64,000 bases of DNA from Hydractinia symbiolongicarpus (taxonomy: Eukaryota > Cnidaria > Hydrozoa > Anthoathecata > Hydractiniidae): contig NC_079880.1 in the NCBI RefSeq assembly GCF_029227915.1, forward strand, positions 5,086,001 to 5,150,000, given 5' to 3'. A program made the position numbers and the translations under genes. Below, piece by piece: positions 22,065 through 36,310 of the stretch; the first letter of the stretch is position 1; each line of letters starts with the position of its first letter. The notes beneath the pieces were generated by a model. The model saw nothing but the letters and a program-made list of their open reading frames with translations. It made no database searches and was not told where the DNA came from.

Positions 22065-25000
22065 TTTTAAATTTTTTTTCACCACTAAAACGCATGAGAC
22101 TTTTAGTTTTCAAAAATGTTTTCATTTTTGATGAGACGCTTAATGAAAGTGGTTTAATCGCCAGCAAACGAAAACCCGCGATTTCCCGTAAATCCCGGGC
22201 TTGGCCCGTATAGTCGAATGTATACAAAGAAAGTACCCTGTGAGTAAACTCATTTCCAAAACGATTTTTTAAATTATCTTTTCGCCACTAAAACGCATGA
22301 GACTTGTAGTTTTTAAAAATGTTTTCATTTTTGATGAGACGCTGAATAAAAGAAGTGTAATCGCCGGCAAACGAAAACCCGCCATTTCCCGTAAACCCCG
22401 GACTCGGCCCGTATAGTCAAAAGTATACAAAGAAAGTACCCAGGGAGTAAACTCATTTTCCGAACGATTTTTTAAATTATTTTTTCACCACTACAACGCA
22501 TGAGACTTGTAGTTTTCAAAAATGTTTTCATTTTTGATGACACGCTTATTAAAAGATGTTTAATCGCCGGCAAACGAAATCCCGCGATTTCCCGTAAATC
22601 CCGGGCTTGACCCGTATAGTCGAATGTATACAAAGAAAGTACCCAGGGAGTAAACTCATTTCCCGAACGATTTTTTAATTTTTTTTTTCACCACTAAAAC
22701 GCATGAGACTTGAAGTTTTCAAAAATGTTTTCATTTTTGATGAGACGGTTAATGAAAGAAGTTTAATCGCCGGCAAACGAAATCCCGCGATTTCCCGTAA
22801 ATCGCGGGCTTGGCCCGTATAGTCGAATGTATACAAAGAAAGTACCCAGGGAGTAAACTCATTTCCCGAACGATTTTTTAAATTTTTTTTCACCACTAAA
22901 ACGCATGAGACTTTTAGTTTTCAAAAATGTTTTCATTTTTGATGAGACGCTGAGTAAAAGAAGTTTAATCGCCCTCAAACGAAAATCCGCGATTTCCCGT
23001 AAATCCCGGACTCGGCCCGTATAGTCCAAAGTATACAAAGAAAGTACCCAGGGAGTAAACTCATTTCTCGAACGATTTTTTAAATTTTTTTTTCACCACA
23101 AAAACGCATGAGACTTGAAGTTTTCAAAAATGTTTTCATTTTTGATGAGACGCTGAGTAAAAGAAGTTTAATCGCCCTCAAACGAAAATCCGCGATTTCC
23201 CGTAAATCCCGGACTCGGCCCGTATAGTCCAAAGTATACAAAGAAAGTACCCAGGGAGTAAACTCATTTCCCGAACGATTTTTTAATATTTTTTTTCACC
23301 CCAAAAACGCATGAGACTTGAAGTTTTCAAAAATGTTTTTATTTTTGATGAGAGGGTTAATGAAAGAAGTTTAATCGCCGGCAAACGAAATCCCGCGATT
23401 TCCCGTAAATCCCGGGCTTGGCCCGTGTAGTCCAATGTATACAAAGAAAGTACCCTGTGAGTAAACTCATTTCCCGAACGATTTTTTAAATTATTTTTTT
23501 ACCACTAAAACGCATGAGACTTGTAGTTTTCAGAAATGTTTTCATTTTTGATGAGACGCTTAATGAAAGTGGTTTAATCGCCAGCAAACGAAAACCCGCG
23601 ATTTTCCGTAAATCCCGGGCTTGGCCCGTATAGTCGAATGTATACAAAGAAAGTACCCTGTGAGTAAACTCATTTCCAAAACGATTTTTTAAATTTTTTT
23701 TCACCACTAAAACGCATGAGACTTTTAGTTTTCAAAAATGTTTTCATTTTTGATGAGACGCTTAATGAAAGTGGTTTAATCGCCAGCAAACGAAAACCCG
23801 CGATTTCCCGTAAATCCCGGGCTTGGCCCGTATAGTCGAATGTATACAAAGAAAGTACCCTGTGAGTAAACTCATTTCCAAAACGATTTTTTAAATTATC
23901 TTTTCGCCACTAAAACGCATGAGACTTGTAGTTTTTAAAAATGTTTTCATTTTTGATGAGACGCTGAATAAAAGAAGTGTAATCGCCGGCAAACGAAAAC
24001 CCGCCATTTCCCGTAAACCCCGGACTCGGCCCGTATAGTCAAAAGTATACAAAGAAAGTACCCAGGGAGTAAACTCATTTTCCGAACGATTTTTTAAATT
24101 ATTTTTTCACCACTACAACGCATGAGACTTGTAGTTTTCAAAAATGTTTTCATTTTTGATGACACGCTTATTAAAAGATGTTTAATCGCCGGCAAACGAA
24201 ATCCCGCGATTTCCCGTAAATCCCGGGCTTGACCCGTATAGTCGAATGTATACAAAGAAAGTACCCAGGGAGTAAACTCATTTCCCGAACGATTTTTTAA
24301 TTTTTTTTTTCACCACTAAAACGCATGAGACTTGAAGTTTTCAAAAATGTTTTCATTTTTGATGAGACGGTTAATGAAAGAAGTTTAATCGCCGGCAAAC
24401 GAAATCCCGCGATTTCCCGTAAATCGCGGGCTTGGCCCGTATAGTCGAATGTATACAAAGAAAGTACCCAGGGAGTAAACTCATTTCCCGAACGATTTTT
24501 TAAATTTTTTTTCACCACTAAAACGCATGAGACTTTTAGTTTTCAAAAATCTTTTCATTTTTGATGAGACGCTGAGTAAAAGAAGTTTAATCGCCCTCAA
24601 ACGAAAATCCGCGATTTCCCGTAAATCCCGGACTCGGCCTGTATAGTCCAAAGTATACAAAGAAAGTACCCAGGGAGTAAACTCATTTCCCGAACGATTT
24701 TTTAAATTTTTTTTTCACCACAAAAACGCATGAGACTTGAAGTTTTCAAAAATGTTTTCATTTTTGATGAGACGCTGAGTAAAAGAAGTTTAATCGCCCT
24801 CAAACGAAAATCCGCGATTTCCCGTAAATCCCGGACTCGGCCCGTATAGTCCAAAGTATACAAAGAAAGTACCCAGGGAGTAAACTCATTTCCCGAACGA
24901 TTTTTTAATATTTTTTTTCACCCCAAAAACGCATGAGACTTGAAGTTTTCAAAAATGTTTTTATTTTTGATGAGAGGGTTAATGAAAGAAGTTTAATCGC

Positions 25001-25309
25001 CGGCAAACGAAATCCCGCGATTTCCCGTAAATCCCGGGCTTGGCCCGTGTAGTCCAATGTATACAAAGAAAGTACCCTGTGAGTAAACTCATTTCCCGAA
25101 CGATTTTTTAAATTATTTTTTTACCACTAAAACGCATGAGACTTGTAGTTTTCAGAAATGTTTTCATTTTTGATGAGACGCTTAATGAAAGTGGTTTAAT
25201 CGCCAGCAAACGAAAACCCGCGATTTTCCGTAAATCCCGGGCTTGGCCCGTATAGTCGAATGTTTACAAAGAAAGTACCCTGTGAGTAAACTCATTTCCA
25301 AAACGATTT
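22065..25309 (-). repeat. 1622-bp octamer HOR, two copies
   Basis: GACTTTTAGTTTTC and the following eight monomers recur at +1622 (linker ends at 22081 and 23703; 22891 and 24513). Copies run about 22065-23687 and 23687-25309. Shared private marks include ACCCCAAAAACGC and TAGTCCAATG. A few single differences exist, for example CAAAAATCTTTTC at about 24545 against CAAAAATGTTTTC in the first copy. Confidence 0.9.
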
Positions 25310-28300
25310 TTTAAATTATCTTTTCACCACTAAAACGCATGAGACGTGTAGTTTTTAAAAATGTTTTCATTTTTGATGAGACGCTGAATAGAAGAAGTTT
25401 AATCGACGGCAAACGAAAACCCGCCATTTCCCGTAAACCCCGGACTCGACCCGTATAGTCAAAAGTATACAAAGAAAGTACCTAGGGAGTAAACTCATTT
25501 CCCGAACGATTTTTTATATTATTTTCTTTACCACTAAACGCATGAGACTTGTAGTTTTCAAAAATATTTTCATATTTGATGGGACGCTGAATAAAAGAAG
25601 TTTAATCGCCGGCAAACGAAAATCCGCGATTTCCCGTAAATCCCGGACTCGGCCCGTATAGTCAAATGTATACAAAGAAAGTACCCAGGGAGTAAACTCA
25701 TTTCCCGAACGATTTTTTAAATTATTTTTTCACCACTAAAACGCATGAGACTTGTAGTTTTTAAAAATGTTTTCATTTTTGATGAGACGCTTAATGAAAG
25801 AGGTTTAATCGCCGGCAAACGAAATCCCGCGTTTTCCCGTAAATCTGGGGCTTGGCCCGTATAGTCGAATGTATACAAAGAAAGTACCCTGTGAGTAAAC
25901 TCATTTTCGGAACGATTTTTTAAATTATTTTTTCACCACTACAACGCATGAGACTTGTAGTTTTCAAAAATGTTTTCATTTTTGATGAGACACTGAATAA
26001 AAGAAGTTTAATCGCCGGCAAACGAAAACCCGCCATTTCCCGTAAATCCCGGACTCGGCCCGTATAGTCAAAAGTATACAAAGAAAGTACCCAGGAAGTA
26101 AACTCATTTTCCGAACGGTTTTTTAAATTATTTTTTCACCACTACAACGCATGAGACTTGTAGTTTTCAAAAATATTTTCATTTTTGATGAGAGGGTTAA
26201 TGAAAGAAGTTTAATCGCCGGCAAACGAAATCCCGCGATTTCCCGTAAATCCCGGGCTTGGCCCGTATAGTCGAATGTATACAAAGAAAGTACCCTGTGA
26301 GGAAACTCATTTTCAAAACGATTTTTTAAATTATCTTTTCACCACTAAAACGCATGAGACTTGTAGTTTTTAAAAATGTTTTCATTTTTGATGAGGCGTT
26401 GAATAAAAGAATTTTAATCGACGGCAAACGAAAACCCGCCATTTCCCGTAAACCCCGGACTCGACCCGTATAGTCAAAAGTATACAAAGAAAGTACCCAG
26501 GGAGTAAACTCATTTCCCGAACGATTTTTTATATTATTTTCTTTACCACTAAACGCATGAGACTTGTAGTTTTCAAAAATATTTTCATATTTGATGGGAT
26601 GCTGAATAAAGGAAGTTTAATCGCCGACAAACAAAAATCCGCGATTTCCCGTAAATCCCGGACTCGGCCCGTATAGTCAAAAGTATACAAAGAAAGTACC
26701 CAGGAAGTAAACTCATTTCCCGAACGATTTTTTAAATTATTTTTTCACCGCTAAAACGCATGAGACTTGTAGTTTTCAAAAATGTTTTCATTTTTGATGA
26801 GACGCTTTATGAAAGAGGTTTAATCGCCGGCAAACGAAATCCCGCGTTTTCCCGTAAATCCGGGGCTTGGCCCGTATAGTCGAATGTATACAAAGAAAGT
26901 ACCCTGTGAGTAAACTCATTTTCCGAACGATTTTTTAAATTATTTTTTCACCACTACAACGCATGAGACTTGTAGTTTTCAAAAATGTTTTCATTTTTGA
27001 TGAGACACTGAATAAAAGAAGTTTAATCGCCGGCAAACGAAAACCCGCCATTTCCCGTAAACCCCGGACTCGACCCGTATAGTCAAAAGTATACAAAGAA
27101 AGTACCTAGGGAGTAAACTCATTTCCCGAACGATTTTTTATATTATTTTCTTTACCACTAAACGCATGAGACTTGTAGTTTTCAAAAATATTTTCATATT
27201 TGATGGGACGCTGAATAAAAGAAGTTTAATCGCCGGCAAACGAAAATCCGCGATTTCCCGTAAATCCCGGACTCGGCCCGTATAGTCAAAAGTATACAAA
27301 GAAAGTACCCAGGGAGTAAACTCATTTCCCGAACGATTTTTTAAATTATTTTTTCACCACTAAAACGCATGAGACTTGTAGTTTTCAAAAATGTTTTCAT
27401 TTTTGATGAGACGCTTAATGAAAGAGGTTTAATCGCCGGCAAACGAAATCCCGCGTTTTCCCGTAAATCTGGGGCTTGGCCCGTATAGTCGAATGTATAC
27501 AAAGAAAGTACCCTGTGAGTAAACTCATTTTCGGAACGAGTTTTTAAATTATTTTTTCACCACTACAACGCATGAGACTTGTAGTTTTCAAAAATGTTTT
27601 CATTTTTGATGAGACACTGAATAAAAGAAGTTTAATCGCCGGCAAACGAAAACCCGCCATTTCCCGTAAACCCCGGACTCGGCCCGTATAGTCAAAAGTA
27701 TACAAAGAAAGTACCCAGGGAGTAAACTCACTTTCCGAACGATTTTTTAAATTATTTTTTCACCACTACAACGCATGAGACTTGTAGTTTTCAAAAATAT
27801 TTTCATTTTTGATGAGAGGGTTAATGAAAGAAGTTTAATCGCCGGCAAACGAAATCCCGCGATTTCCCGTAAATCCCGGGCTTGGCCCAAATAGTCGAAT
27901 GTATACAAAGAAAGTACCCTGTGAGTAAACTCATTTTCAAAACGATTTTTTAAATTATTTTTTCACCACTACAACGCATGAGACTTGTAGTTTTCAAAAA
28001 TGTTTTCATTTTTGATGAGACACTGAATAAAAGAAGTTTAATCGCCGGCAAACGAAAACCCGCCATTTCCCGTAAACCCCGGACTCGGCCCGTATAGTCA
28101 AAAGTATACAAAGAAAGTACCCAGGGAGTAAACTCATTTTCCGAACGATTTTTTAAATTATTTTTTCACCACTACAACGCATGAGACTTGTAGTTTTCAA
28201 AAATATTTTCATTTTTGATGAGAGGGTTAATGAAAGAAGTTTAATCGCCGGCAAACGAAATCCCGCGATTTCCCGTAAATCCCGGGCTTGGCCCGTATAG

Positions 28301-30590
28301 TCGAATGTATACAAAGAAAGTACCCTGTGAGTAAACTCATTTTCAAAACGATTTTTTAAATTATCTTTTCACCACTAAAACGCATGAGACTTGTAGTTTT
28401 TAAAAATGATTTCATTTTTGATGAGACGTTGAATAAAAGAAGTTTAATCGACGGCAAACGAAAACCCGCCATTTCCCGTAAACCCCGGACTCGACCCGTA
28501 TAGTCAAAAGTATACAAAGAAAGTACCCAGGGAGTAAACTCATTTCCCGAACGATTTTTTATATTATTTTCTTTACCACTAAACGCATGAGACTTGTAGT
28601 TTTCAAAAATATTTTCATATTTGATGGGACGCTGAATAAAAGAAGTTTAATCGCCGGCAAACAAAAATCCGCGATTTCCCGTAAATCCCGGACTCGGCCC
28701 GTATAGTCAAAAGTATACAAAGAAAGTACCCAGGGAGTAAACTCATTTCCCGAACGATTTTTTAAATTATTTTTTCACCACTAAAACGCATGAGACTTGT
28801 AGTTTTCAAAAATGTTTTCATTTTTGATGAGACGCTTTATGAAAGAGGTTTAATCGCCGGCAAACGAAATCCCGCGTTTTCCCGTAAATCCGGGGCTTGG
28901 CCCGTATAGTCGAATGTATACAAAGAAAGTACCCTGTGAGTAAACTCATTTTCCGAACGATTTTTTAAATTATTTTTTCACCACTACAACGCATGAGACT
29001 TGTAGTTTTCAAAAATGTTTTCATTTTTGATGAGACACTGAATAAAAGAAGTTTAATCGCCGGCAAACGAAAACCCGCCATTTCCCGTAAACCCCGGACT
29101 CGACCCGTATAGTCAAAAGTATACAAAGAAAGTACCTAGGGAGTAAACTCATTTCCCGAACGATTTTTTATATTATTTTCTTTACCACTAAACGCATGAG
29201 ACTTGTAGTTTTCAAAAATATTTTCATATTTGATGGGACGCTGAATAAAAGAAGTTTAATCGCCGGCAAACGAAAATCCGCGATTTCCCGTAAATCCCGG
29301 ACTCGGCCCGTATAGTCAAAAGTATACAAAGAAAGTACCCAGGGAGTAAACTCATTTCCCGAACGATTTTTTAAATTATTTTTTCACCACTAAAACGCAT
29401 GAGACTTGTAGTTTTCAAAAATGTTTTCATTTTTGATGAGACGCTTAATGAAAGAGGTTTAATCGCCGACAAACGAAATCCCGCGTTTTCCCGTAAATCT
29501 GGGGCTTGGCCCGTATAGTCGAATGTATACAAAGAAAGTACCCTGTGAGTAAACTCATTTTCGGAACGATTTTTTAAATTATTTTTTCACCACTACAACG
29601 CATGAGACTTGTAGTTTTCAAAAATGTTTTCATTTTTGATGAGACACTGAATAAAAGAAGTTTAATCGCCGGCAAACGAAAACCCGCCATTTCCGTAAAC
29701 CCCGGACTCGGCCGGTATAGTCAAAAGTATACAAAGAAAGTACCCAGGGAGTAAACTCATTTTCCGAACGATTTTTTAAATTATTTTTTCACCACTACAA
29801 CGCATGAGACTTGTAGTTTTCAAAAATATTTTCATTTTTGATGAGAGGGTTAATGAAAGAAGTTTAATCGCCGGCAAACGAAATCCCGCGATTTCCCGTA
29901 AATCCCGGGCTTGGCCCGTATAGTCGAATGTATACAAAGAAAGTACCCTGTGAGTAAACTCATTTTCAAAACGATTTTTTAAATTATTTTTTCACCACTA
30001 CAACGCATGAGACTTGTAGTTTTCAAAAATGTTTTCATTTTTGATGAGACACTGAATAAAAGAAGTTTAATCGCCGGCAAACGAAAACCCGCCATTTCCC
30101 GTAAACCCCGGACTCGGCCCGTATAGTCAAAAGTATACAAAGAAAGTACCCAGGGAGTAAACTCATTTTCCGAACGATTTTTTAAATTATTTTTTCACCA
30201 CTACAACGCATGAGACTTGTAGTTTTCAAAAATATTTTCATTTTTGATGAGAGGGTCAATGAAAGAAGTTTAATCGCCGGCAAACGAAATCCCGCGATTT
30301 CCCGTAAATCCCGGGCTTGGCCCGTATAGTCGAATGTATACAAAGAAAGTACCCTGTGAGTAAACTCATTTTCAAAACGATTTTTTAAATTATCTTTTCA
30401 CCACTAAAACGCATGAGACTTGTAGTTTTTAAAAATGTTTTCATTTTTGATGAGACGTTGAATAAAAGAAGTTTAATCGACGGCAAACGAAAACCCGCCA
30501 TTTCCCGTAAACCCCGGACTCGACCCGTATAGTCAAAAGTATACAAAGAAAGTACCCAGGGAGTAAACTCATTTCCCGAACGATTTTTTA
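25310..30590 (-). repeat. 2030-bp decamer HOR (7 + 3 monomers)
   Basis: The class C linker TATTATTTTCTTTACC lies at 25517, 26532, 27141, 28562, 29171 and 30591. Steps are 1015, 609, 1421, 609 and 1420, that is 5, 3, 7, 3 and 7 monomers. The 3+7 unit repeats at 2030 bases; the last step is one base short because of a deletion in CCATTTCCGTAAAC near 29690. Read on the reverse strand the order is C, D/E, F, D/E, F, A, B, C/F, A, B. The first 5-mer lacks the doubled D/E-F pair. Confidence 0.92.
27550..28362 (-). repeat. Doubled two-monomer unit (406 bp) inside the decamer
   Basis: An F unit (GAGACACTG) followed by a D/E unit (GAGAGGGTTAATG) occurs twice in a row; the GAGAGGG mark is at 27814 and 28220, exactly 406 apart. 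The same doubling is in the next decamer copy at about 29580-30390. It accounts for the difference between the 5-mer at 25517-26531 and the 7-mers. Confidence 0.88.
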
Positions 30591-32542
30591 TATTATTTTC
30601 TTTACCACTAAACGCATGAGACTTGTAGTTTTCAAAAATATTTTCATATTTGATGGGACGCTGAATAAAAGAAGTTTAATCGCCGGCAAACAAAAATCCG
30701 CGATTTCCCGTAAATCCCGGACTCGGCCCGTATATTTAAAAGTATACAAAGAAAGTACCCATGGAGTAAACTCATTTCCCGAACGATTTTTTAAATTATT
30801 TTTTCACCACTAAAACGCATGGGACTTGTAGTTTTCAAAAATGTTTTCATTTTTGATGAGACGCTTAATGAAAGAGGTTTAATCGCCGGCAAACGAAATC
30901 CCGCGTTTTCCCGTAAATCCGGGGCTTGGCCCGTATAGTCGAATGTATACAAAGAAAGTACCCTGTGAGTAAACTCATTTTCCGAACGATTTTTTAAATT
31001 ATTTTTTCACCACTACAACGCATGAGAATGGTAGTTTTCAAAAATGTTTTCATTTTTGATGAGACACTGAATAAAAGAAGTTTAATCGCCGGCTAACGAA
31101 AACCCGCCATTTCCCGTAAACCCCGGACTCGGCCGTATAGTCAAAAGTATACAAAGAAAGTACCCAGGGAGTAAACTCATTTTCCGAACGATTTTTTAAA
31201 TTATTTTTTCACCACTACAACGCATGAGACTCGTAGTTTTCAAAAATATTTTCATTTTTGGTGAGACGCTGAATAAAAGAAGTTTAATCGCCGGAAAACG
31301 AAATCCCGCGATTTCCCGTAAATCCCGGGCTTGGCCCGTGTAGTTGAATGTATACAAAGAAAGTACCCTGTGAGTAAACTCATTTCCCGAACGATTTTTT
31401 AAATTATTTTTTACCACTAAAACGCATGAGACTTGTAGTTTTCAGAAATGTTTTCATTTTTGATGAGACGCTTATTAAAAGAGGTTTAATCGCCGGCAAA
31501 CGAAATCCCGCGATTTCCCGTAAATCCCGGGCTTGGCCCGTATAGTCGATTGTATACAAAGAAAGTACCCAGGGAGTAAACTTATTTCCCGAACGATTTT
31601 TTAATTTTTTTTTTCACCACTAAAACGCATGAGACTTGAAGTTTTCAAAAATGTTTTCATTTTTGATGAGACGGTTAATGAAAGAAGTTTAATCGCCGGC
31701 AAACGAAATCCCGCGATTTCCCGTAAATCCCGGGCTTGGCCCGTATAGTTGAATGTATACAAAGAAAGTACCCAGTGAGTAAACTCATTTCCCGAACGAT
31801 TTTTTAATTATTTTTTTTCACCACTAAAACGCATGAGACTTGTAGTTTTCAAAAATGTTTTCATTTTTGATGAGACGCTGAGTAAAAGAAGTTTAATCGC
31901 CCTCAAACGAAAATCCGCGATTTCCCGTAAATCCCGGACTCGGCCCGTATAGTCCAAAGTATACAAAGAAAGTACCCAGGGAGTAAACTCATTTCCCGAA
32001 CGATTTTTTAATATTTTTTTTCACCACAAAAATGCGTGAGACTTGAAGTTTTCAAAAATGTTTTCATTTTTGATGAGAGGGTTAATGAAAGAAGTTTAAT
32101 CGCCGGCAAACGAAATCCCGCGATTTCCCGTAAATCCCGGGCTTGGCCCGTGTAGTCGAATGTATACAAAGAAAGTACCCTGTGAGTAAACTCATTTCCC
32201 GAACGATTTTTTAAATTATTTTTTTACCACTAAAACGCATGAGACTTGTAGTTTTCAGAAATGTTTTCATTTTTGATGAGACGCTTAATGAAAGTGGTTT
32301 AATCGCCAGCAAACGAAAACCCGCGATTTCCCGTAAATCCCGGGCTTGGCCCGTATAGTCGAATGTATACAAAGAAAGTACCCTGTGAGTAAACTCATTT
32401 CCAAAACGATTTTTTAAATTATCTTTTCACCACTAAAACGCATGAGACTTGTAGTTTTTAAAAATGTTTTCATTTTTGATGAGACGCTGAATAAAAGAAG
32501 TTTAATCCACGGCAAACGAAAACCCGCCATTTCCCGTAAACC
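30591..32542 (-). repeat. Mixed reverse monomers
   Basis: About nine and a half monomers of classes B, A, F, E and G with no tandem HOR of their own. Isolated changes include TATATTTAAAAG near 30733 and CGGCTAACG near 31091. Parts resemble the 22065-25309 octamer. No gene seen. Confidence 0.8.
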
Positions 32543-33760
32543 CCGGACTCGACCCGTATAGTCAAAAGTATACAAAGAAAGTACCTAGGGAGTAAACTCA
32601 TTTCCCGAACGATTTTTTATATTATTTTCTTTACCACTAAACGCATGAGACTTGTAGTTTTCAAAAATATTTTCATATTTGATGGGACGCTGAATAAAAG
32701 AAGTTTAATCACCGGCAAACGAAAATCTGCGATTTCCCGTAAATCCCGGACTCGGCCCGTATGGTCAAAAGTATACAAAGAAAGTACCCAGGGAGTAAAC
32801 TCATTTCCCGAACGATTTTTTAAATTATTTTTTCACCACTAAAACGCATGAGACTTGTAGTTTTCAAAAATGTTTTCATTTTTGATGAGACGCTTAATGA
32901 AAGAGGTTTAATTGCCGGCAAACGAAATCCCGCGTTTTCCCGTAAATCCGGGGCTTGGCCCGTATAGTCGAATGTATACAAAGAAAGTACCCTGTGGGTA
33001 AACTCATTTTCGGAACGATTTTTTAAATTATTTTTTTACCGCTACAACGCATGAGACTTGTAGTTTTCAAAAATGTTTTCATTTTTGATGAGACACTGAA
33101 TAAAAGAAGTTTAATCGCCGGCAAACGAAATCCTGCGATTTCCCGTAAATCCCGGACTCGACCCGTATAGTCAAAAGTATACAAAGAAAGTACCTAGGGA
33201 GTAAACTCATTTCCCGAACGATTTTTTATATTATTTTCTTTACCACTAAACGCATGAGACTTGTAGTTTTCAAAAATATTTTCATATTTGATGGGACGCT
33301 GAATAAAAGAAGTTTAATCACCGGCAAACGAAAATCTGCGATTTCCCGTAAATCCCGGACTCGGCCCGTATGGTCAAAAGTATACAAAGAAAGTACCCAG
33401 GGAGTAAACTCATTTCCCGAACGATTTTTTAAATTATTTTTTCACCACTAAAACGCATGAGACTTGTAGTTTTCAAAAATGTTTTCATTTTTGATGAGAC
33501 GCTTAATGAAAGAGGTTTAATTGCCGGCAAACGAAATCCCGCGTTTTCCCGTAAATCCGGGGCTTGGCCCGTATAGTCGAATGTATACAAAGAAAGTACC
33601 CTGTGAGTAAACTCATTTTCGGAACGATTTTTTAAATTATTTTTTTACCGCTACAACGCATGAGACTTGTAGTTTTCAAAAATGTTTTCATTTTTGATGA
33701 GACACTGAATAAAAGAAGTTTAATCGCCGGCAAACGAAATCCCGCGATTTCCCGTAAATC
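32543..33760 (-). repeat. 609-bp trimer HOR, two copies
   Basis: CCGGACTCGACCC at 32543 recurs at 33152 (609 bases, three monomers). The copies share private changes such as CGTATGGTC, AATCACCGGC, GAAAATCTGCG and TTTAATTGCCGG. They are nearly identical; CTGTGGG near 32996 against CTGTGAG near 33605 is one difference. Confidence 0.9.
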
Positions 33761-34700
33761 CCGGGCTTGGCCCGTGTAGTCGAATGTATACAAAGAAAGT
33801 ACCCTGTGAGTAAACTCATTTCCCGAACGATTTTTTAAATTATTTTTTACCACTAAAACGCATGAGACTTGTAGTTTTCAGAAATGTTTTCATTTTTGAT
33901 GAGACGCTTAATGAAAGTGGTTTAATCGCCAGCAAACGAAAACCCGCGATTTCCCGTAAACCCCAGACTCGACCCGTATGGTCAAAAGTATACAAAGAAA
34001 GTACCCAGGGAGTAAACTCATTTCCCGAACGATTTTTTATATTATTTTCTTTACCACTAAACGCATGAGACTTGTAGTTTTCAAAAATATTTTCATATTT
34101 GATGGGACGCTGAATAAAAGAAGTTTAATCGCCGGCAAACGAAAATCCGCGATTTCCCGTAAATCCCGGACTCGGCCCGTATAGTCAAAAGTATACAAAA
34201 AAAGTACCCAGGGAGTAAACTCATTTCCCGAACGATTTTTTAAATTATTGTTTCACCACTAAAACGCATGAGACTTGTAGTTTTCGAAAATGTTTTCATT
34301 TTTGATGAGACGCTTAATGAAAGAGGTTTAATCGCCGGGAAACGAAATCCCGCGTTTTCCCGTAAATCCGGGGCTTGGCCCGTATAGTCAAATGTATACA
34401 AAGACAGTACCCTGTGAGTAAACTCATTTTCCGAACGATTTTTTAAATTATTTTTTCACCACTACAACGCATGAGACTTGTAGTTTTCAAAAATGTTTTC
34501 ATTTTTGATGAGACACTGAATAAAAAAAGTTTAATCGCCGGCAAACGAAAACCCGCCATTTCCCGTAAACCCCGGACTCGGCCCGTATAGTCAAAAGTAT
34601 ACAAAGAAAGTACCCAGGGAGTAAACTCATTTTCCGAACGATTTCTTAAATTATTTTTTCACCACTACAACGCATGAGACTTGTAGTTTTCAAAAATGTT
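33761..34700 (-). repeat. Mixed reverse monomers with a D/C hybrid
   Basis: About four and a half monomers. The unit at about 33895-34040 begins as class D (AGTGGTTTAATCGCCAGC) and changes at CCCGTAAACCCC to class C sequence. No gene seen. Confidence 0.78.
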
Positions 34701-36310
34701 TTCATTTTTGATGAGACACTGAATAAAAGAAGTTTAATCGCCCTCAAACGAAAATCCGCGATTTCCCGTAAACCCCGGACTTGACCCGTATAGTCAAAAG
34801 TATACAAAGAAAGTACCCAGGGAGTAAACTCATTTCCCGAACGATTTTTTATATTATTTTCTTTACCACTAAACGCATGAGACTTGTAGTTTTCAAAAAT
34901 ATTTGCATATTTGATGGGACGCTGAATAAAAGAAGTTTAATGGCCCTCAAACGAAAATCCGCGATTTCCCGTAAATCCCGGACTCGGCCCGTATAGTCCA
35001 AAGTATACAAAGAAAGTACCCAGGGAGTAAACTCATTTCCCGAACGATTTTTTAAAGTATTTTTTCACCACTAAAACGCATGAGACTTGTAGTTTTCAAA
35101 AATGTTTTCATTTTTGATGAGACGCTTATTAAAAAAGGTTTCATCGCCGGCAAACGAAATCCCGCGATTTCCCGTAAATCCCGGGCTTGGCCCGTATAGT
35201 CGATTGTATACAAAGAAAGTACCCAGGGAGTAAACTCATTTCCCGAACGATTTTTTAATTTTTTTTTCACCACTAAAACGGATGAGACTTAAAGTTTTCA
35301 AAAATGTTTTCATTTTTGATGAGACGGTTAATGAAAGAAGTTTAATCGCCGGAAAACGAAATCCCGCGATTTCCCGTAAATCCCGGGCTTGGCCCGTATA
35401 GTTGAATGTATACAAAGAAAGTACCCAGTGAGTAAACTCATTTCCCGAACGATTTTTTAATTATTTTTTTTCACCACTAAAACGCATGAGAAATGTAGTT
35501 TTCAAAAATGTTTTCATTTTTGATGAGACGCTGAATAAAAGAAGTTTAATCGCCCTCAAACGAAAATCCGCGATTTCCCGTAAACCCCGGACTCGACCCG
35601 TATAGTCAAAAGTATACAAAGAAAGTACCCAGGGAGTAAACTCATTTCCCGAACGATTTTTTATATTATTTTCTTTACCACTAAACGCATGAGACTTGTA
35701 GTTTTCAAAAATATTTTCATATTTGATGGGACGCTGAATAAAAGAAGTTTAATGGCCCACAAACGAAAATCCGCGATTTCCCGTAAATCCCGGACTCGGC
35801 CCGTATAGTCCAAAGTATACAAAGAAAGTACCCAGGGAGTAAACTCATTTCCCGAACGATTTTTTAAAGTATTTTTTCACCACTAAAACGCATGAGACTT
35901 GTAGTTTTCAAAAATGTTTTCATTTTTGATGAGACGCTTATTAAAAGAGGTTTAATCGCCGGCAAACGAAATCCCGCGATTTCCCGTAAATCCCGGGCTT
36001 GGCCCGTATAGTCGATTGTACACAAAGAAAGTACCCAGGGAGTAAACTCATTTCCCGAACGATTTTTTAATTTTTTTTTCACCACTAAAAAGGATGAGAC
36101 TTGAAGTTTTCAAAAATGTTTTCATTTTTGATGAGACGGTTAATGAAAGAAGTTTAATCGCCGGAAAACGAAATCCCGCGATTTCCCGTAAATCCCGGGC
36201 TTGGCCCGTATAGTTGAATGTATACAAAGAAAGTACCCAGTGAGTAAACTCATTTCCCGAACGATTTTTTAATTATTTTTTTTCACCACTAAAACGCATG
36301 AGAATTGTAG
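34700..36310 (-). repeat. 812-bp tetramer HOR, two copies
   Basis: CCCTCAAACG after GAATAAAAG at about 34741 recurs at 35553, and the class C linker near 34850 recurs near 35662 (812 bases, four monomers). Shared marks include AGTCGATTG, GGATGAGACTT and TTTAATGGCCC. Small differences such as AAAAAAGGTTTCATCG against AAAAGAGGTTTAATCG show slight divergence. Confidence 0.88.

Noticed and set aside
25517-25550. Origin consensus of yeast type in TTTTATATTATTTTC
   Set aside because: It matches the 11-base yeast ARS core at about 10 positions, but AT-rich linkers will do so by chance, and nothing suggests a budding yeast.
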